Notes under the pieces: generated by a model
What the model was told of the DNA's origin: nothing
The model's database searches: none
The model's input: the letters and a program-made list of their open reading frames with translations, nothing else
Part shown: positions 47,040 through 59,030 of the stretch, one piece after another
Layout of the letters: each line of letters starts with the position of its first letter
Numbering within the stretch: the stretch's first letter is position 1
Program-made: the position numbers and the translations under genes
NCBI RefSeq assembly: GCF_030272615.1
Contig: NC_081405.1
Location: forward strand, 653,626,920 to 653,690,919
DNA from: Cryptomeria japonica
Taxonomy: Eukaryota > Streptophyta > Pinopsida > Cupressales > Cupressaceae
Direction of reading: 5' to 3'
Length of the DNA stretch: 64,000 bases

Positions 47040-47060
47040 TTTAGCCCCCACTTTAGTGGG
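47040..47060 (-). promoter_or_regulatory. polypurine tract of element B
   Basis: Minus strand CCACTAAAGTGGGGGCTAAA adjoins the 3' LTR, as in element A. Confidence 0.75.
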
Positions 47061-47754
47061 AGTATGGCTTACTCCACTGCTATTGGTAAAGTAGAAGAAA
47101 GAGAGAGATGAAGATGAGAGATCCAAAGCAATACCATAAGGAGTATAATGTGTCACTAGTCTTGAGGAACAGAAGCCCCCAAGCCTGGGATCTTAACTTA
47201 CTCAAACATATGCAAGAGCACACATAACAAAAGGGAAAAAGACACACAAAACAAAAACAAAGCACAAAAGACACATGACAAAAATAAGACACAAGATGAT
47301 AAAACAACTAGCCAAAGAGACTTTGATACTCAAATGTATCAACAACTAATCAGGACACAAAGACCAATGCCATCACATAAACACAAGAGATCACATAAAA
47401 GAGAAAAGTTGACATCATCCATGAACCATCAATGGAAAAACTATGGGTTCATGAGAGGTAGAAGAGAGGACATGAATACACACTTTGGTGATCCACGAGA
47501 ATAAATGCGAACAAGAGAGAAACCATGAACATCTCACCCCTAAAACTAGGTGATCCATGGAGAGAAGGACATGGAAATCTAGCCCCCAGAGCCTCTCTGG
47601 GTGATCCATGTAATGGAGGAGAGTGGGAACACCATTAGTTCCAACCAACCTCAAGCACATGTGTGTGTAAGTGAGGTTCCAAGCATATCATAGGATCATA
47701 TGCCTGAGTATACTGCAACTTGTATAGACTGTATAGTACATATGTCAAGAAAGG

Positions 47755-48005
47755 CATGATATCTCGCTCTAAGAGTCTGTACTCTAGTTCCAAGAATAAT
47801 CACCCTGCATAGGAGAAAAGTGGCGTCATCTCACTCTAAGAGTTTGTGCTTTGGTTCTGAGAATGACCCACTGTACAAGATAAAAGTGACATCTTTCTCT
47901 AAGAGGTTTCCCTCTAGGTCCAAGAATGTCCCACTATACAAGAAAAGTGATGACATCTTTCTCTAAGAGGCCACCCTCTGGTTCCAAGAATGTCCTATTG
48001 TATAA
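47755..48005 (-). repeat. minisatellite inside element B
   Basis: Reverse-complement version of the 60-70-bp units seen at 2,462-2,790 in element A (CTCTAAGAGTTTG..CTTTGGTTCTGAGAATG and variants), about four units. Confidence 0.75.
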
Positions 48006-49211
48006 TGCATGAGTAAAGTATAGTACCAAGGATCAGTGTGGGTGCCCCCCCCTTAATATGTCAACATAGGTTGATGTTGATATCTTAAGAAAAGTAGAAC
48101 AAGGATACCTACCTTTGTCACAAAGAAGATATCGGTTATGCCACAATGTCATAAATCCAAGCAAGAGAGGGAATACTCTTGAAGAAAGGATAAGATAGTT
48201 GAAAAGAGATATCTTGTTGTAAGTGTGAAGGTGATCCTTGAAGGAGAAGAGATCTTTGTTCAAAATACATCTACCCCCAAGAGGATTTGTCTTAGACAAA
48301 TATAGAATCTTCTAGAATGAAGCGTAGAAGAGAAAAAGAATGTAATCTTTCCTCCTATTTCTAGGTGAAAGGGATTCTTGATGAAGGATGACTCATGTTT
48401 AGCCCCAAGAGGGATGGGTGAATTTATCATAGATGTGCATTACCAAGTAGAAAATAGGTTGTAATCAAGGATTTATAACTCTTGTATAAGAGAGAATCCT
48501 TGAGAAAACAACCAACAATTTTGCACAAGGAATGACATCAAGTAATAAAGCTCACAGCATACACATAATAGGGAAAAGTGGATCCTTAGAGAAAGAGAGA
48601 GGGAGAGAGATCATTTCCCCCCAATTGTAGGACAATGAGAATAATTACACAACTTCTAGAGAGATATTGCTCAAAAAAACCGTATCGTTTCAAACAAGGA
48701 ATACATCCTAACCAAGGAACAAACATGCGCTTGTATGAAGGATAACTCCATTCAAGAAAGGACATCAAGTTATTAATAAAAAAATAGAAGAGGTAATTTA
48801 CAAAGAGAGATAAAGGGGAAGAAGAAGGTTTACAAAAGTCCTCGAAGGAGAGATTGTTCATAATAGACATACTGTTTCAAGCAAGTAAAAGATCCTAAGC
48901 ACAAAACAAACATGTGATCTCATGAAGAAGAACTCCATGCAAGAAAGGACATCCAGTTAAGGAATAATCTACCCCATGAAGAAAATAGTGAAACCTTAGA
49001 AAGAAGAAAAGAAATATTCTTGCCCCTCAAGGAGAGGCAAAAATAAATAGACTATTATGTTGCTCGCTAAGTATGATTGTGCCTAAAATTGTACCACCAC
49101 AAATGAAAAAGAGACCCCAATAAGTAGGCTAACTATGTCACATAGTGAGGAGGAACATAATAGAAACTTGAATGTTATTTTAAATGATCATTATGAATAT
49201 GTCATTCATTG

Positions 49212-49991
49212 TCAAATGTTTTTTTTTAACATGCCTGAATTAATTGCAAGATTTGTGTTAAGAGAAAAATTTAGAATATGAAATTCAAGCATCTTAGACT
49301 TTCTAGAAAAGGTAGGAGTGAAATCTAAGTACCCCCAATCATCCTCTAAGTGTCCTTCTTTAGGAACTTCTTTAGTAGGAGATGGTGTATTTGAGTGAAT
49401 TGAAGAGATAATTGTAAGAACTAAGAAAGCATATGATGCTTCACTTATGTTCTCATCAACTACCTCATTAGTATATGTGTAAGGCACAACATGATAATCG
49501 AGAAGATTTTTTGGTTTCCTAAGAACATGAATGGAGTTGATCTAATTTTTGTTAGGCTCTTGATTTTTGGGAGAGAGAGAATTATGATGAGAAATAATAT
49601 CATTCTCTTGTTCTAAGGTATCTTTATGTTCAAGACACTCATTAGAAAAAGGACTATCATATGTAATTAATGCTTCATCTTTAGAGGGAAGATCATGAAA
49701 AGAAGGTTTGGTATCACTAGGATAAGTAGTCATAATATCATCCTCTTGCACCAAATAGTCCTTATGAGGGAGGTACTTTGTAGGAGAAGAAGGATCACAA
49801 TTATCCAAAGATTCATCTTTAGGAGGGAGATCTTTGAAAGAAGTGTCCATATTCCCTTTTTGCACCAATGTGCCCTCATTAATGAGATTAATGTTGGAAG
49901 AGGGTAAATCATAACTATGAATAAAAGGGAGAACTAAATTATCATCATATGCATGAAAGGGAACATCATGAACATCTTTAATGTAACTCAA
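49212..49991 (-). pseudogene. gag-like acidic remnant of element B
   Basis: Two open stretches (49,542-49,991 and 49,212-49,487) contain repeated phrases such as FKDLPPKDESLDNCD and FHDLPSKDEALITYD, i.e. an internal protein repeat of about 50 residues. The composition resembles the first reading frame of element A. No zinc finger or enzymatic motif is left. Confidence 0.5.
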
Positions 49992-50700
49992 AATTTAATT
50001 AGCAAAATAAGATAAGAACTCCATATAAATTGATGATCAAACAAGAATAATGTTCACCCCATACATGCATAGAAAATTTAATAAAGGAGGGAAAATGGAA
50101 TTTGAACTAAAAATCTAAAATTTGAATTTAAAACTGTGAAATTTAAATTTGTGTTCAACCTTAGAGGGTGTTAAAATTGATAAAGTACTCCAATTTTCTG
50201 GATCTAAGGAGAAAAACACAATCAATTCTATCTCCTGAAATTTTGGGAAAAAAGCCAAGGACCGTGGCGAAAGTGCACATGGTCCAACCAACTTTTTTTG
50301 AAATTTTCAAGGATGATAGGTATTATGATATTATTGCGGAATCCAAAAAAACAAATGATTTGGAGATGTCTATATCAGTCATATTCATAGTCAAAGGTTG
50401 AAAATAGAAAGATTTTTAAAATTAGGGCTTTATGATTTAACCACTAAATTTTTTAGAATAAAGAGACAGATTTGAATTGCAGTTTTGAAATATAAATTAG
50501 ATGTGAAACAAACAATTAAAATGTTGCACTTAACAAGTTTAATTTTCTCAAAATGAAAAATTTGGGTTTTTATGTAATTAACCTCTAAAATTGGCAAATA
50601 GATCAAACATGGGAATTAAAATTTGAAATCCAAATTGCAATTAATCAGACCTAATAATGAGAAATCAGAATTAATGTGTAAGATGTCAGGTTCACCAAAA

Positions 50701-51874
50701 TGTAAAGTGGAAAATTGGATCCTAGTGACTCCCCACCTAGGAAAGAGAAAGGAAGCCACTAGGATGATTTTTACTCAGAGGAACTTTACATTCAAAAGAG
50801 GGGTTGAATCCACTAGATCCAAATCCAAGGGAAACAAGGATGTGAATTCTAAGTGGATTGCAAGGTTTGGACTGTGTTTTTCCCTCTTTTGTAAATAGGA
50901 AAGTTGACTTGTTGACTATGTGGAAAAGAGAGAGAAAATGAGTGTAATGAGGAGCTACCAGTTTGGGATCACATTGTAACTTTGGTTATGAGCTAACTAG
51001 ACATACAGATCTACCCTGCAAATTTGGACAGAAGTTGTCGGGACCGTGGCGGGAGTGTGCATGGTCCTCCACAAAATCCGTGAAATGAAAAGGGTTCTTT
51101 TGTCTCTACAAATGAAGCCCAAACCTGCAATTATAGTTGTGCACCTGCAACCTACACACTGAAAAGAGAGGAAAAGGGGTTGTGGATATGGGTTTGCCTC
51201 AGTCAAACCTCAGTTGAGGAATCAACCCTGAAAGAAAGTAATTGCAAATGCTTGAATGTAAACAATGAAAATGTATACCTTGTACATCTGCAACTTGTTG
51301 ATGATGGTTGCTTTGCTTCTTGAATGTAATCACAAGTGTTGCATGAAATGGCATGTAACATGACAAAACCCTAATACACATACATGCTTGCAAATTAATG
51401 TTGAAATATTGCTCCAATGGATGAATGAAGAAGACTTGAATGCTTGATGATGTATATATTCTCTTATGCTTTCTTATCTAATTCCTGCTTGAATTTCACC
51501 TCCTACAAATGAGAAAACTAAGTCCCTTTTATACACGCCTCTGAAGATTAAATCATCTCACCAAAGGCCGACATCAAGGAGATTTGGGATCCCGTTGTGC
51601 AGATAGGGTTGGGGGGACCTATCTTGGGGCCACCCTAAGAGGGTGGGACAGGGGCACCATGCCCCTGTCCAAGGGGGATAGGGGTGCCACACCCTTGTCT
51701 TGCCCTATCTTGGGGCTCAGACAGGGTCGTGAGGCTACCTTAGGGCTCAAACAGGAAGGGGTCAAGGGGTGAGAATGCAAAAATAGGTCTTGGTTATGGA
51801 AGAAGATGTCGTCACCAAGGTGAGGACCTAAAATGTGGTTAAAATTGTAGGGGTGGCAATTTTATGACACTACA
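50701..51874 (-). repeat. 5' LTR of element B
   Basis: Minus-strand LTR starting TGTAGTGTCATAAAATTG at 51,874 and ending ...CAATTTTCCACTTTACA at 50,701; matches the interrupted 3' LTR and the LTR of element A. Confidence 0.9.
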
Positions 51875-52581
51875 AGACCATGACAAGAAGAGCTATGTTG
51901 ACATATATAGTAAATGAAAAAATGCCTCAAGAAAGACAAATCTCTTCACTGTCATCTGAGTTTGGTTTTAGTAGAAGGACAATATCAAAATATGTGAAAA
52001 GGAGAAAGACTTTGGATGACACTACCTTGGAAGGGAATTGGGAAATTATGTGTAGAGCTCTTCATTCTAATAGGATTGAAGATGTTGTTACGAACTTGGT
52101 GTCAAGTTTTTGGAATGATAATACTCGTCCTTCATCAAATAGTAGAGATGTTATCAAGAGTAGGATTGGGCCTGATCATTATGAACTCCATGTAAAACAT
52201 TGGTTAGACACAAAAAATAGGAATTGTACATGATGTTTACTAATTCAAATCCTCGTATATAAATATTGGACAAAAAATGTTTGAAAGGTTAATGCCATAT
52301 TATGTAAAGGTAAACAAAGTCTTTGAAACTTTTTGTTGTCATTATCATTTTGAATTTTATCTCTACTATCCAGTGTTTCAAAAGATTAGAGAAGATACTG
52401 ATGGTTATGGAAATACTCCTCCTAAGTAAACAAGTCAATTCATTGCATTCATCTTATGTTATAAATCAGATGATAATGCAACTGGTCAAATAGATTACAT
52501 AAAAGGAATTTGTGGAACATATGGGAAGTTGGCTAAATTGCCTTGGAGAGATGAAGATACTGACATGATGAATATGGTAAA
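51875..52581 (+). pseudogene. transposase-like gene of H2, segment 2
   Basis: Resumes directly at the AGACC duplication: MTRRAMLTYIVNEKM, then SSLSSEFGFSRRTISKYVKR (helix-turn-helix-like) and GPDHYELHVKHWLDTKNRNC. A TGA stop at 52,231-52,233 follows. Next comes a Cys/His-containing stretch FETFCCHYHFEFYLYYPVF and DYIKGICGTYGKLAKLPW, ending in MMNMV at the edge of element C. The CCxYH segment recalls the Cys-rich region of a widespread transposase-like protein family in plants and animals; that assignment is from memory and unproven. Confidence 0.6.
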
Positions 52582-54583
52582 TGTTGGCAATTTTTGTGCC
52601 AACCTTAACAAGGAGCAAAGAAAAAAGGGTCTCATGGGATAGCAGGATAAGAAAACTCAAAAGAGGGCTTCCCCACTATCCCACGGGGTTAGAAAGACAT
52701 CAGCTCCAATTCCATTTCTAAGTTGACTGGGTTAGTCAGTCAACTCACTTATTTGCCACTGGCTGGAGGGTTCCCTACTGTTTGTGGGCTAGTTCCCCTA
52801 TTTTCTTGTTACTGGCTGATGGTAGTTTTATCTTAGCTCCGAAGGGCCCTGCCACCATGTAGTATTTTCTAAGACTAGCAGATGACGCCATGGGATAGCA
52901 AAATAATGATTTACCTTATGATCCTCGCCAGCCCACACAAGGAAAAAGGATGGTTGAAGTGGCATGTGGGATAGGTGAGGAGGTATCTTCCCTGCTACCC
53001 CACAAGGAAGGATAAAGCAAACAAAATGCCTTGCAGGGTAAGAAAATAGTAGCGTGGTTTGGTTTCCCCGCTATCTCATAGGGCAAAGATGACAAATCAA
53101 ATGGCCTTGCAGGGTAAACGAATAGAATGAATAAGGTCTCCCCACTGTCCCGTAGGACAAAGGTGACAGATCAAAGGGCAATGCAGGGTAAAAGAATAGA
53201 ATGAAATATGCTTCCTCGCTATCTCCTAGGGGATTAATTGGAAAGAAAAGTAGCCTATAGAATAAGAGATTGTAGGGGGAAGCATGCTCCCCGCTATCCC
53301 GCATGCTCGATCAGGAAGCTCAGTGGTCAAACACAGCCAGGGAAGTGTAGACTCGGTGTGCCACGTCACCTAATTGTGGTCATTGGATCTTCATAAAGGC
53401 CCGATCTGATGGCCATGTTTTATTCACAAATTAGGCCTACTCGATGCCTATGTGGAGAGATCTTGCACGCCTATCTTCATGCAAATCTCTCAGATCGATG
53501 GTGGAAGTTTGAATTTGCGGTGGCCATCAAGTTTTGAATGTTCTATGCAGGGTGGTTGTCAACTTGATGGTCAGGGGCATTCTTTGCTTAGTTAGTGCTC
53601 GATTTTGGACCCGATCTCACTCCAACCACTGGATTTGTATGCCATAACTCCAGATTGGACCTTGCAAGCTGATTACAGTTGCCACCCATGCCCTCTTCAA
53701 TGGATTTTGAAGACCTTTTATGCCTACAGATGTCATCTAGTGTATCGGCACAAAGATTTCCTCCTACGCAGGGATTTTGTTTCTTCAGAGGCAGAGGGCA
53801 CCTTCATTGGTTGTTCCAACATGTCATCAAATCATCTTGTAAATTTTATCTCCTCTCTCTTGGAGATATTTTTTAACCTAACCCTAGGAGGGTTAGGGTT
53901 TCTATCTTCAATTCGATCTAAGTCATGCATCAACTATAAAGGCAATTTTTTGTAATCTTTTCAAGATATCATCCTCTCTTCTTTTTCTTCTATAGAAATC
54001 TTATGTCTCTCTGCACTTGTATAAAATTACCTTGCCTTCTCATAAATGAAATTTACTTATTTTTTATGATTTCAGTTCTTATAATGTGTGTATTTCTCTT
54101 ACCTCATTGTCTGAGTACATTTTTGTTTGTTTTCCTTCGTTGTAGGTGTTTGTGTTGATCCCCTCTATGAATGTTGACTATGAACTAAGCCCAACTCCTC
54201 TCCTCATTTCATAGAACTCCAACTTTCATTCACACTTAGGTGGCTAATTAGGATAGAAATCTATGCATATCTTGGGGGGTTCCATTTGATGTTGTATGTT
54301 GTCATAGGCAGGGGAGATCATCATTTTAGTTTTGGTGCAAGCCCTTTTCCCTTCTTTCATGCATTCCATTCTCTCTCTCGCTTTTCCTAATAATCAATAG
54401 ATTAGTTTTACCAAGTGTTTGGTTGGTCCAACACTCTATATTTCAGATTGAAGAGGAATTCAATCTTCTCTGGATATTCAATCTCAGAACATCACAAGGT
54501 CCCATAGTTGAGAGGTTGTTTCCATGTTTCACAAGGTTGGTGATCAAGTCTAATCACCAAGGGTAAAAATTTTTGTGACAATA
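52582..54583 (+). repeat. 5' LTR of element C (about 2.0 kb)
   Basis: Partner of 57,100-59,030. Around 53,040-53,330 it contains 3-4 diverged units of about 70 bp with CCCGCTATC and CAGGGTAAA words. ACTATAAAG at 53,933-53,941 could be the LTR TATA box. Confidence 0.85.
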
Positions 54584-57099
54584 GTTTTTGGCACACCTAG
54601 TGGGACTATTGAACTTTTAGTTCATAGATGTCCATCTAGGGTATAAACTCTTAGTCACTGGTCATAACTTTTCTGATCTTGGTGTGAGGATCAACAACTC
54701 AACCTTTGGAGGTAGAAAATCACATATTTGGTGACTCTCTACAAAGAAGAAATCTACTCGTTATGTAGTCCAGTGCTTAAAAAATCTGAAGACTTGGTGT
54801 GTTCTTTAGTTTCAAGCCTTTGGAGGAAGTCATTCTTCAAGAACCTAACTTCAAGCCATTTTGGTGATCTTGGTATGTCACCTTTTCTCTCTGGTAGGGC
54901 AAATCTTTTGATTTTTAAGCATTTTATATAACAAAGATTATCTTTTTTAAATGCTTTCAATATGAGTTCCTACCATGGGTGTAACTTTTATTCACCCCCA
55001 TTTTTTTAAAATACCAATTAGTCATCCCCATTCTATCAGCATGAACAAACTAGGACTGCTCCTAGTTTTAATCCAAATACTTTTTCTCTAGTAGCAGGTG
55101 GGTATTTCCCTAATGCTTACCCCCCACCCACCCCTTCTCTACCTCCTAATCAGCCTCAAATGGGTGAGGTGACCCTTTTTGTAGAATCCACTATGGCTGA
55201 AATGGCAAATATGATGCAGGACTATAGAAGGAAGCTTGATGAAATCAAGCAACAAATTTGGGAACAACAAGAGGAGGCCTTTTACCAATAGCAACAATAA
55301 GAGGAGCTTTCTTACCAAGCTCAACTACATCAACAACAAGAGTGGGAGGTTCAACCACAATATGAGGCCTTCCTTGTAGAGAAGCTTGTTTCTGCAAGAC
55401 AAGCGAAAGAGATCAAGCAATTGGTGGCTCTATAGGTCAAAATCAAGCAGACAAAGGTCTCTGCTCCTATGCCCCCTAAAAGAAGATTCCCAAGTTTTAG
55501 ACAGGGGAGCCCTCCTAGATCTTTTGAGGAGCCTATCCTTGAGAACATCCACCCTTACACTGAGCCTATTTAGGAGAGCTCTAATTTCAATGGCTCAAGT
55601 TCCATAGAAATGTCAGCTATTGATGTGCACGAGCCTATTTTTCAAGTCCCTAAGTGGTATGGCCCTATTGAGATCTACCTTTGCAACGATGGACCTATTG
55701 TGTGGAGAGCAGATGGAATTCATCCTCCCTACATATATACCAAGCAACCTGCTTTTAATGAGGATGACATTGATGAGTTTGAGATGCTGTAGGGAGATTT
55801 CATGGTGGAGCCTAAGGTGTTGGAGGAGAAAAATGAAGACAACTGGTAGCATTTGGACACCAAGAAAGAAGAATACAACAAGGAGGAAGCTTTGATCAGT
55901 TTTGATCATCTTCTCTCCTTCATTGAGGATGAAGAAGCTCTTCCTTCATCTGAACCAATGGTGTATTCTCTGCAGGAGGGGCCTACAATTGAAGAGGTTA
56001 GCCTAGTGGTTGTGTGATATTGGGAGAAAATAGTTCTGCTTCCACTCCCATTTTTTCAGTCCCTCAAGAGAGCTACAACAATGCCCAGGTTAATCCCTTG
56101 TGTTTTATGAGGAGTTAAAGGAGGACTCTTTTTGGGATGACTTGGAAGGTTTTTATTCAATTTTGGACACTTTGATACCTTGTCCTATGTAGGTCTAGGA
56201 GAAATAAAAGGAGGACTTTCAGCTTTTGGAAATTCAAGATGATGACTTGCATGAGGTGGATGCCCAAGGTGAACAAGAACAAAAATCAGAGCTGATTGAG
56301 AGAGAAAGTTTAGTTTTCTTTGATTTTGATGATGAGGTTGAGGTGGAACATGTGGCAGATGTCAAGTTTGATCTTGACCTTGATCTCCACATATTCTCAA
56401 ATATAATTGACACTTTTTTGTGCCAACCTCAATGAATTTGAGTTCATCCCCTTAGGGGGGGCAATCTGGTCAGCATGATCAGATTTTGGTGATGGAGGTG
56501 ATTGAGCAAGATCATGTCAGTAGGGAGAGCTCAACCTTTGGCATATCAAGGGGATTCCCAATCTGATTTCTCTCTTTTATTGAGGCCAAGAAGGAATTTA
56601 TTGAGCCACATACCCAGGTCCTAAGTGCATCTCAGACCAGTAGTGTATCTGATCAATAAATTGGGGTATGTATTTTTGTTTCCAGGTTGCAGGGTTTCTT
56701 GCAATTATTCATCATTTTACGTTCACATTTATAGCTCTAAATGAAGTTCCAGAGCCATGTAAATTACCACTCCTTGTCTAGAGAGGGAAGCTACTTTAAC
56801 CAATCTATGAATGGTTTTGTTTAGTATCTTCAAGTTGATTGGATAGAGTAGGATAGTGTAGGATTTCTTTTCCTCCAAGTTCTTCAGCACATTGTATTTA
56901 ATTTGTCTTCTTCAGCTTTATCAGAAGTGCTTGAGCATAGTCTTCTCTTTCTATAGGGTAGAATTTTTTTATGTAATCCAGGTTGTAGGGGAAAAGATTA
57001 TCTATTTACTTCAGGATTTGACTCTACACCCAATGAACTTCATAAGGCTACTGATCAATGTGCAAAGAAGGATTGCCATCCCCTCCGAGTCAACAAAAA
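54584..57099 (+). pseudogene. internal region of element C, no enzymatic domain
   Basis: Short open stretches only. One has TMAEMANMMQDYRRKLDEIK followed by Gln/Glu-rich sequence (coiled-coil-like, 55,190-55,380). One has PPKRRFPSFRQGSPPRSFEE (about 55,470-55,530). One reads HEPIFQVPKWYGPIEIYLCN (55,610-55,792), and an acidic frame lies at 56,226-56,435. The order could be an eroded gag-like protein, but no zinc knuckle is seen. Confidence 0.45.
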
Positions 57100-59030
57100 T
57101 GTTGGCAATTTTTGTGCCAACCTTAATAGGGAGCAAAGAAAAAAGGGTCTCGCGGGATAAGAAAAGTCAAAAGAGGGCTTCCCCACTACCTCGCAAGGTT
57201 AGAAAGACATCAGCTCCAATTCTATTTCTGAGTTGATCAGATTAGTTGATCAACTGATTTATTTTCCACCGGTTGGAGGATTCTCTTTCATTCATGAGTC
57301 GGTTACCCTTTTTTCCTTTTACCGGCTGATGGCAGTTTTCTCTCAGCTACGAAGGGCCTTGCCACCCCACAGGATTTTCTAAGGCCAGTAGATGACACCG
57401 TGGGATAGCGGGGGAACAGTGAGGAGGTATCTTCCCTGCTACCCTATGAGGAAGGATAAACCAATTAAAATACCTTGTGGGGTAAGAAAACAAATGCATA
57501 ATTTGGCTTCCCTACTATCCCGCAAGGCGAAGAGGATAGATCAAATGACCTTGTAGGGTAAACAAATAGAATGAACAAGGCTTCCCCGCTATCTCACAGG
57601 GCAAAGGTGATAGATCAAAGGGTAGTGCAGGGTAAAATAATAGAGTGTAATATGCTTCCCCTCTATCCCATAGGGGATTTCTTGGAAAGCAAAGCGACTT
57701 GTGGGATAAGAGATCATAGGGGGAAGGATGTTCCCCACTACCCCACATGATCAGTCAAGAAGATCAGTGGTCAAACACAGCCAGGGAAGCATAGACCCAA
57801 GGTGCCACGTTAGCCAATTGTGGCTATTGGATCTTCATAAAGGTCCGATCCAACAATCATGTTTTAATCATAGATTGGGCCTGTTGGATGCCTATGTGGA
57901 GAGATCTCACGCATCCATCTTCACGCTAATCTCTTAGATCAATGGTGGACATTTAAATTTGCAGTGGCCATTGAGTTTTGAATTCTCTATGTAGGGTGGT
58001 TGTCGATCCGATGGTTGAGGGCGTTCTTCGCTCATTTGATTCTTGATTTTGGACCTAATCTCATTCCAACCATCGAATTTGCATGCCATAACTCCAGATT
58101 GGACCCTGCAAGCCAATTTTAGATACCATCCATGCCCTCTTCAATGCAATTTGAAGACCTTTTGTGCCTACAGATGCCATCCAATGCATCTATGCAGAGA
58201 TTTTCCTCCTTCTGCATAGGGATTTTGTTTCTTCAGAGGCTAAGGATGCCTTTAGAGGTTGTTCCAACATACCATCAGATAAGCTTGTTGATCTGATCTC
58301 CTCCCTCTTGGAGATATTTTGTAACCTAACTCAAGGAGGGTTAGGGTTTCTATCTTCAATTCGATCTAAGTTATGTCTCAACTATAAAGTCAATTTTTTG
58401 TAATTTTTTTAGGATACCATCTTCTCTTCTTTTTCTTCTATAGAAAGCTTATGTCTCTTTACACTTGTAAAAAATTGCCTTGCCTTCTTATCAATGAAAT
58501 TTACTTGTTTTGCCTGATTTTAGTTCTTATATGTGTGTATTTCTCTTACCTCATTGTCTGAATACATTCTTGTTTGTTTTTCTTAGTTGTAGGTGTTTGT
58601 GTTGTTCCCCTCTGTGAATGTTGACATTGAAATTTTCTTAGTTCCTCTCCTCATTTCATATAACTCCAACCTTCACTCACACTTAGGTGGCTAATTAGGG
58701 TATAAATCTATGCATGTCTTGGATGGTTCCATTTGATTTTTTGTGTAGTCATAGGTAGGGGAAATCATCATTTTAGTCTGGGTGCAAACCCTTTCCCCTT
58801 CTTTCATACATTCCCTTCTCTCTCTTCCTTTTCCTAAGAATCAATAGATTAGTTTTACCAAGTGTTGGGTTGATCCAACACTTTGCATTTCAAATTGAAG
58901 AGGAAGTTGGCATTCTCCAGAGATTCAATCTTACAACAGTGCAAGGTCCCACACTTGAGAGGTTGTTTCCATGTTTCACAAGGTTGGTGATCAAGCCTGA
59001 TCGCAAAGGGTGAAAACTTTTGTGACAATA
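57100..59030 (+). repeat. 3' LTR of element C (about 1.93 kb)
   Basis: Begins TGTTGGCAATTTTTGTGCC and ends TTTTGTGACAATA. Substitutions and small indels against the 5' LTR are frequent by eye even in the first 200 bases, so the insertion is old. Confidence 0.85.

Larger units (their letters stand above)
44771..51874 (-). mobile_element. complete non-autonomous gypsy-like LTR retrotransposon B (TSD AGACC)
   Basis: Minus-strand element with 5' LTR 50,701-51,874, internal region 47,040-50,700 and 3' LTR 44,771-47,039 (interrupted by a solo LTR). AGACC flanks it at 44,766-44,770 and 51,875-51,879. After the 5' LTR comes TTTTGGTGAACCTGACATC, a TGG-starting primer-binding site (tRNA not assigned); before the 3' LTR comes a polypurine tract. 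The 3.66-kb interior has only acidic gag-like remnants and repeats, no polymerase or integrase, so mobilisation would have been in trans. Same family as element A at 1-4,690. Confidence 0.9.
52582..59030 (+). mobile_element. non-autonomous long-LTR retrotransposon C (TSD GTAAA)
   Basis: Two diverged LTRs (52,582-54,583 and 57,100-59,030) enclose 2.5 kb. GTAAA flanks both ends (52,577-52,581 and 59,031-59,035). The LTR starts TGTTGGCAATT and, with this TSD, ends GTGACAATA rather than CA. The 5' LTR is followed by GTTTTTGGCACACCTAGTGG, a primer-binding-site-like sequence. The interior has no polymerase, protease or integrase motif, only short acidic frames, so this is a LARD-like element dependent on proteins supplied in trans. 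Confidence 0.85.
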
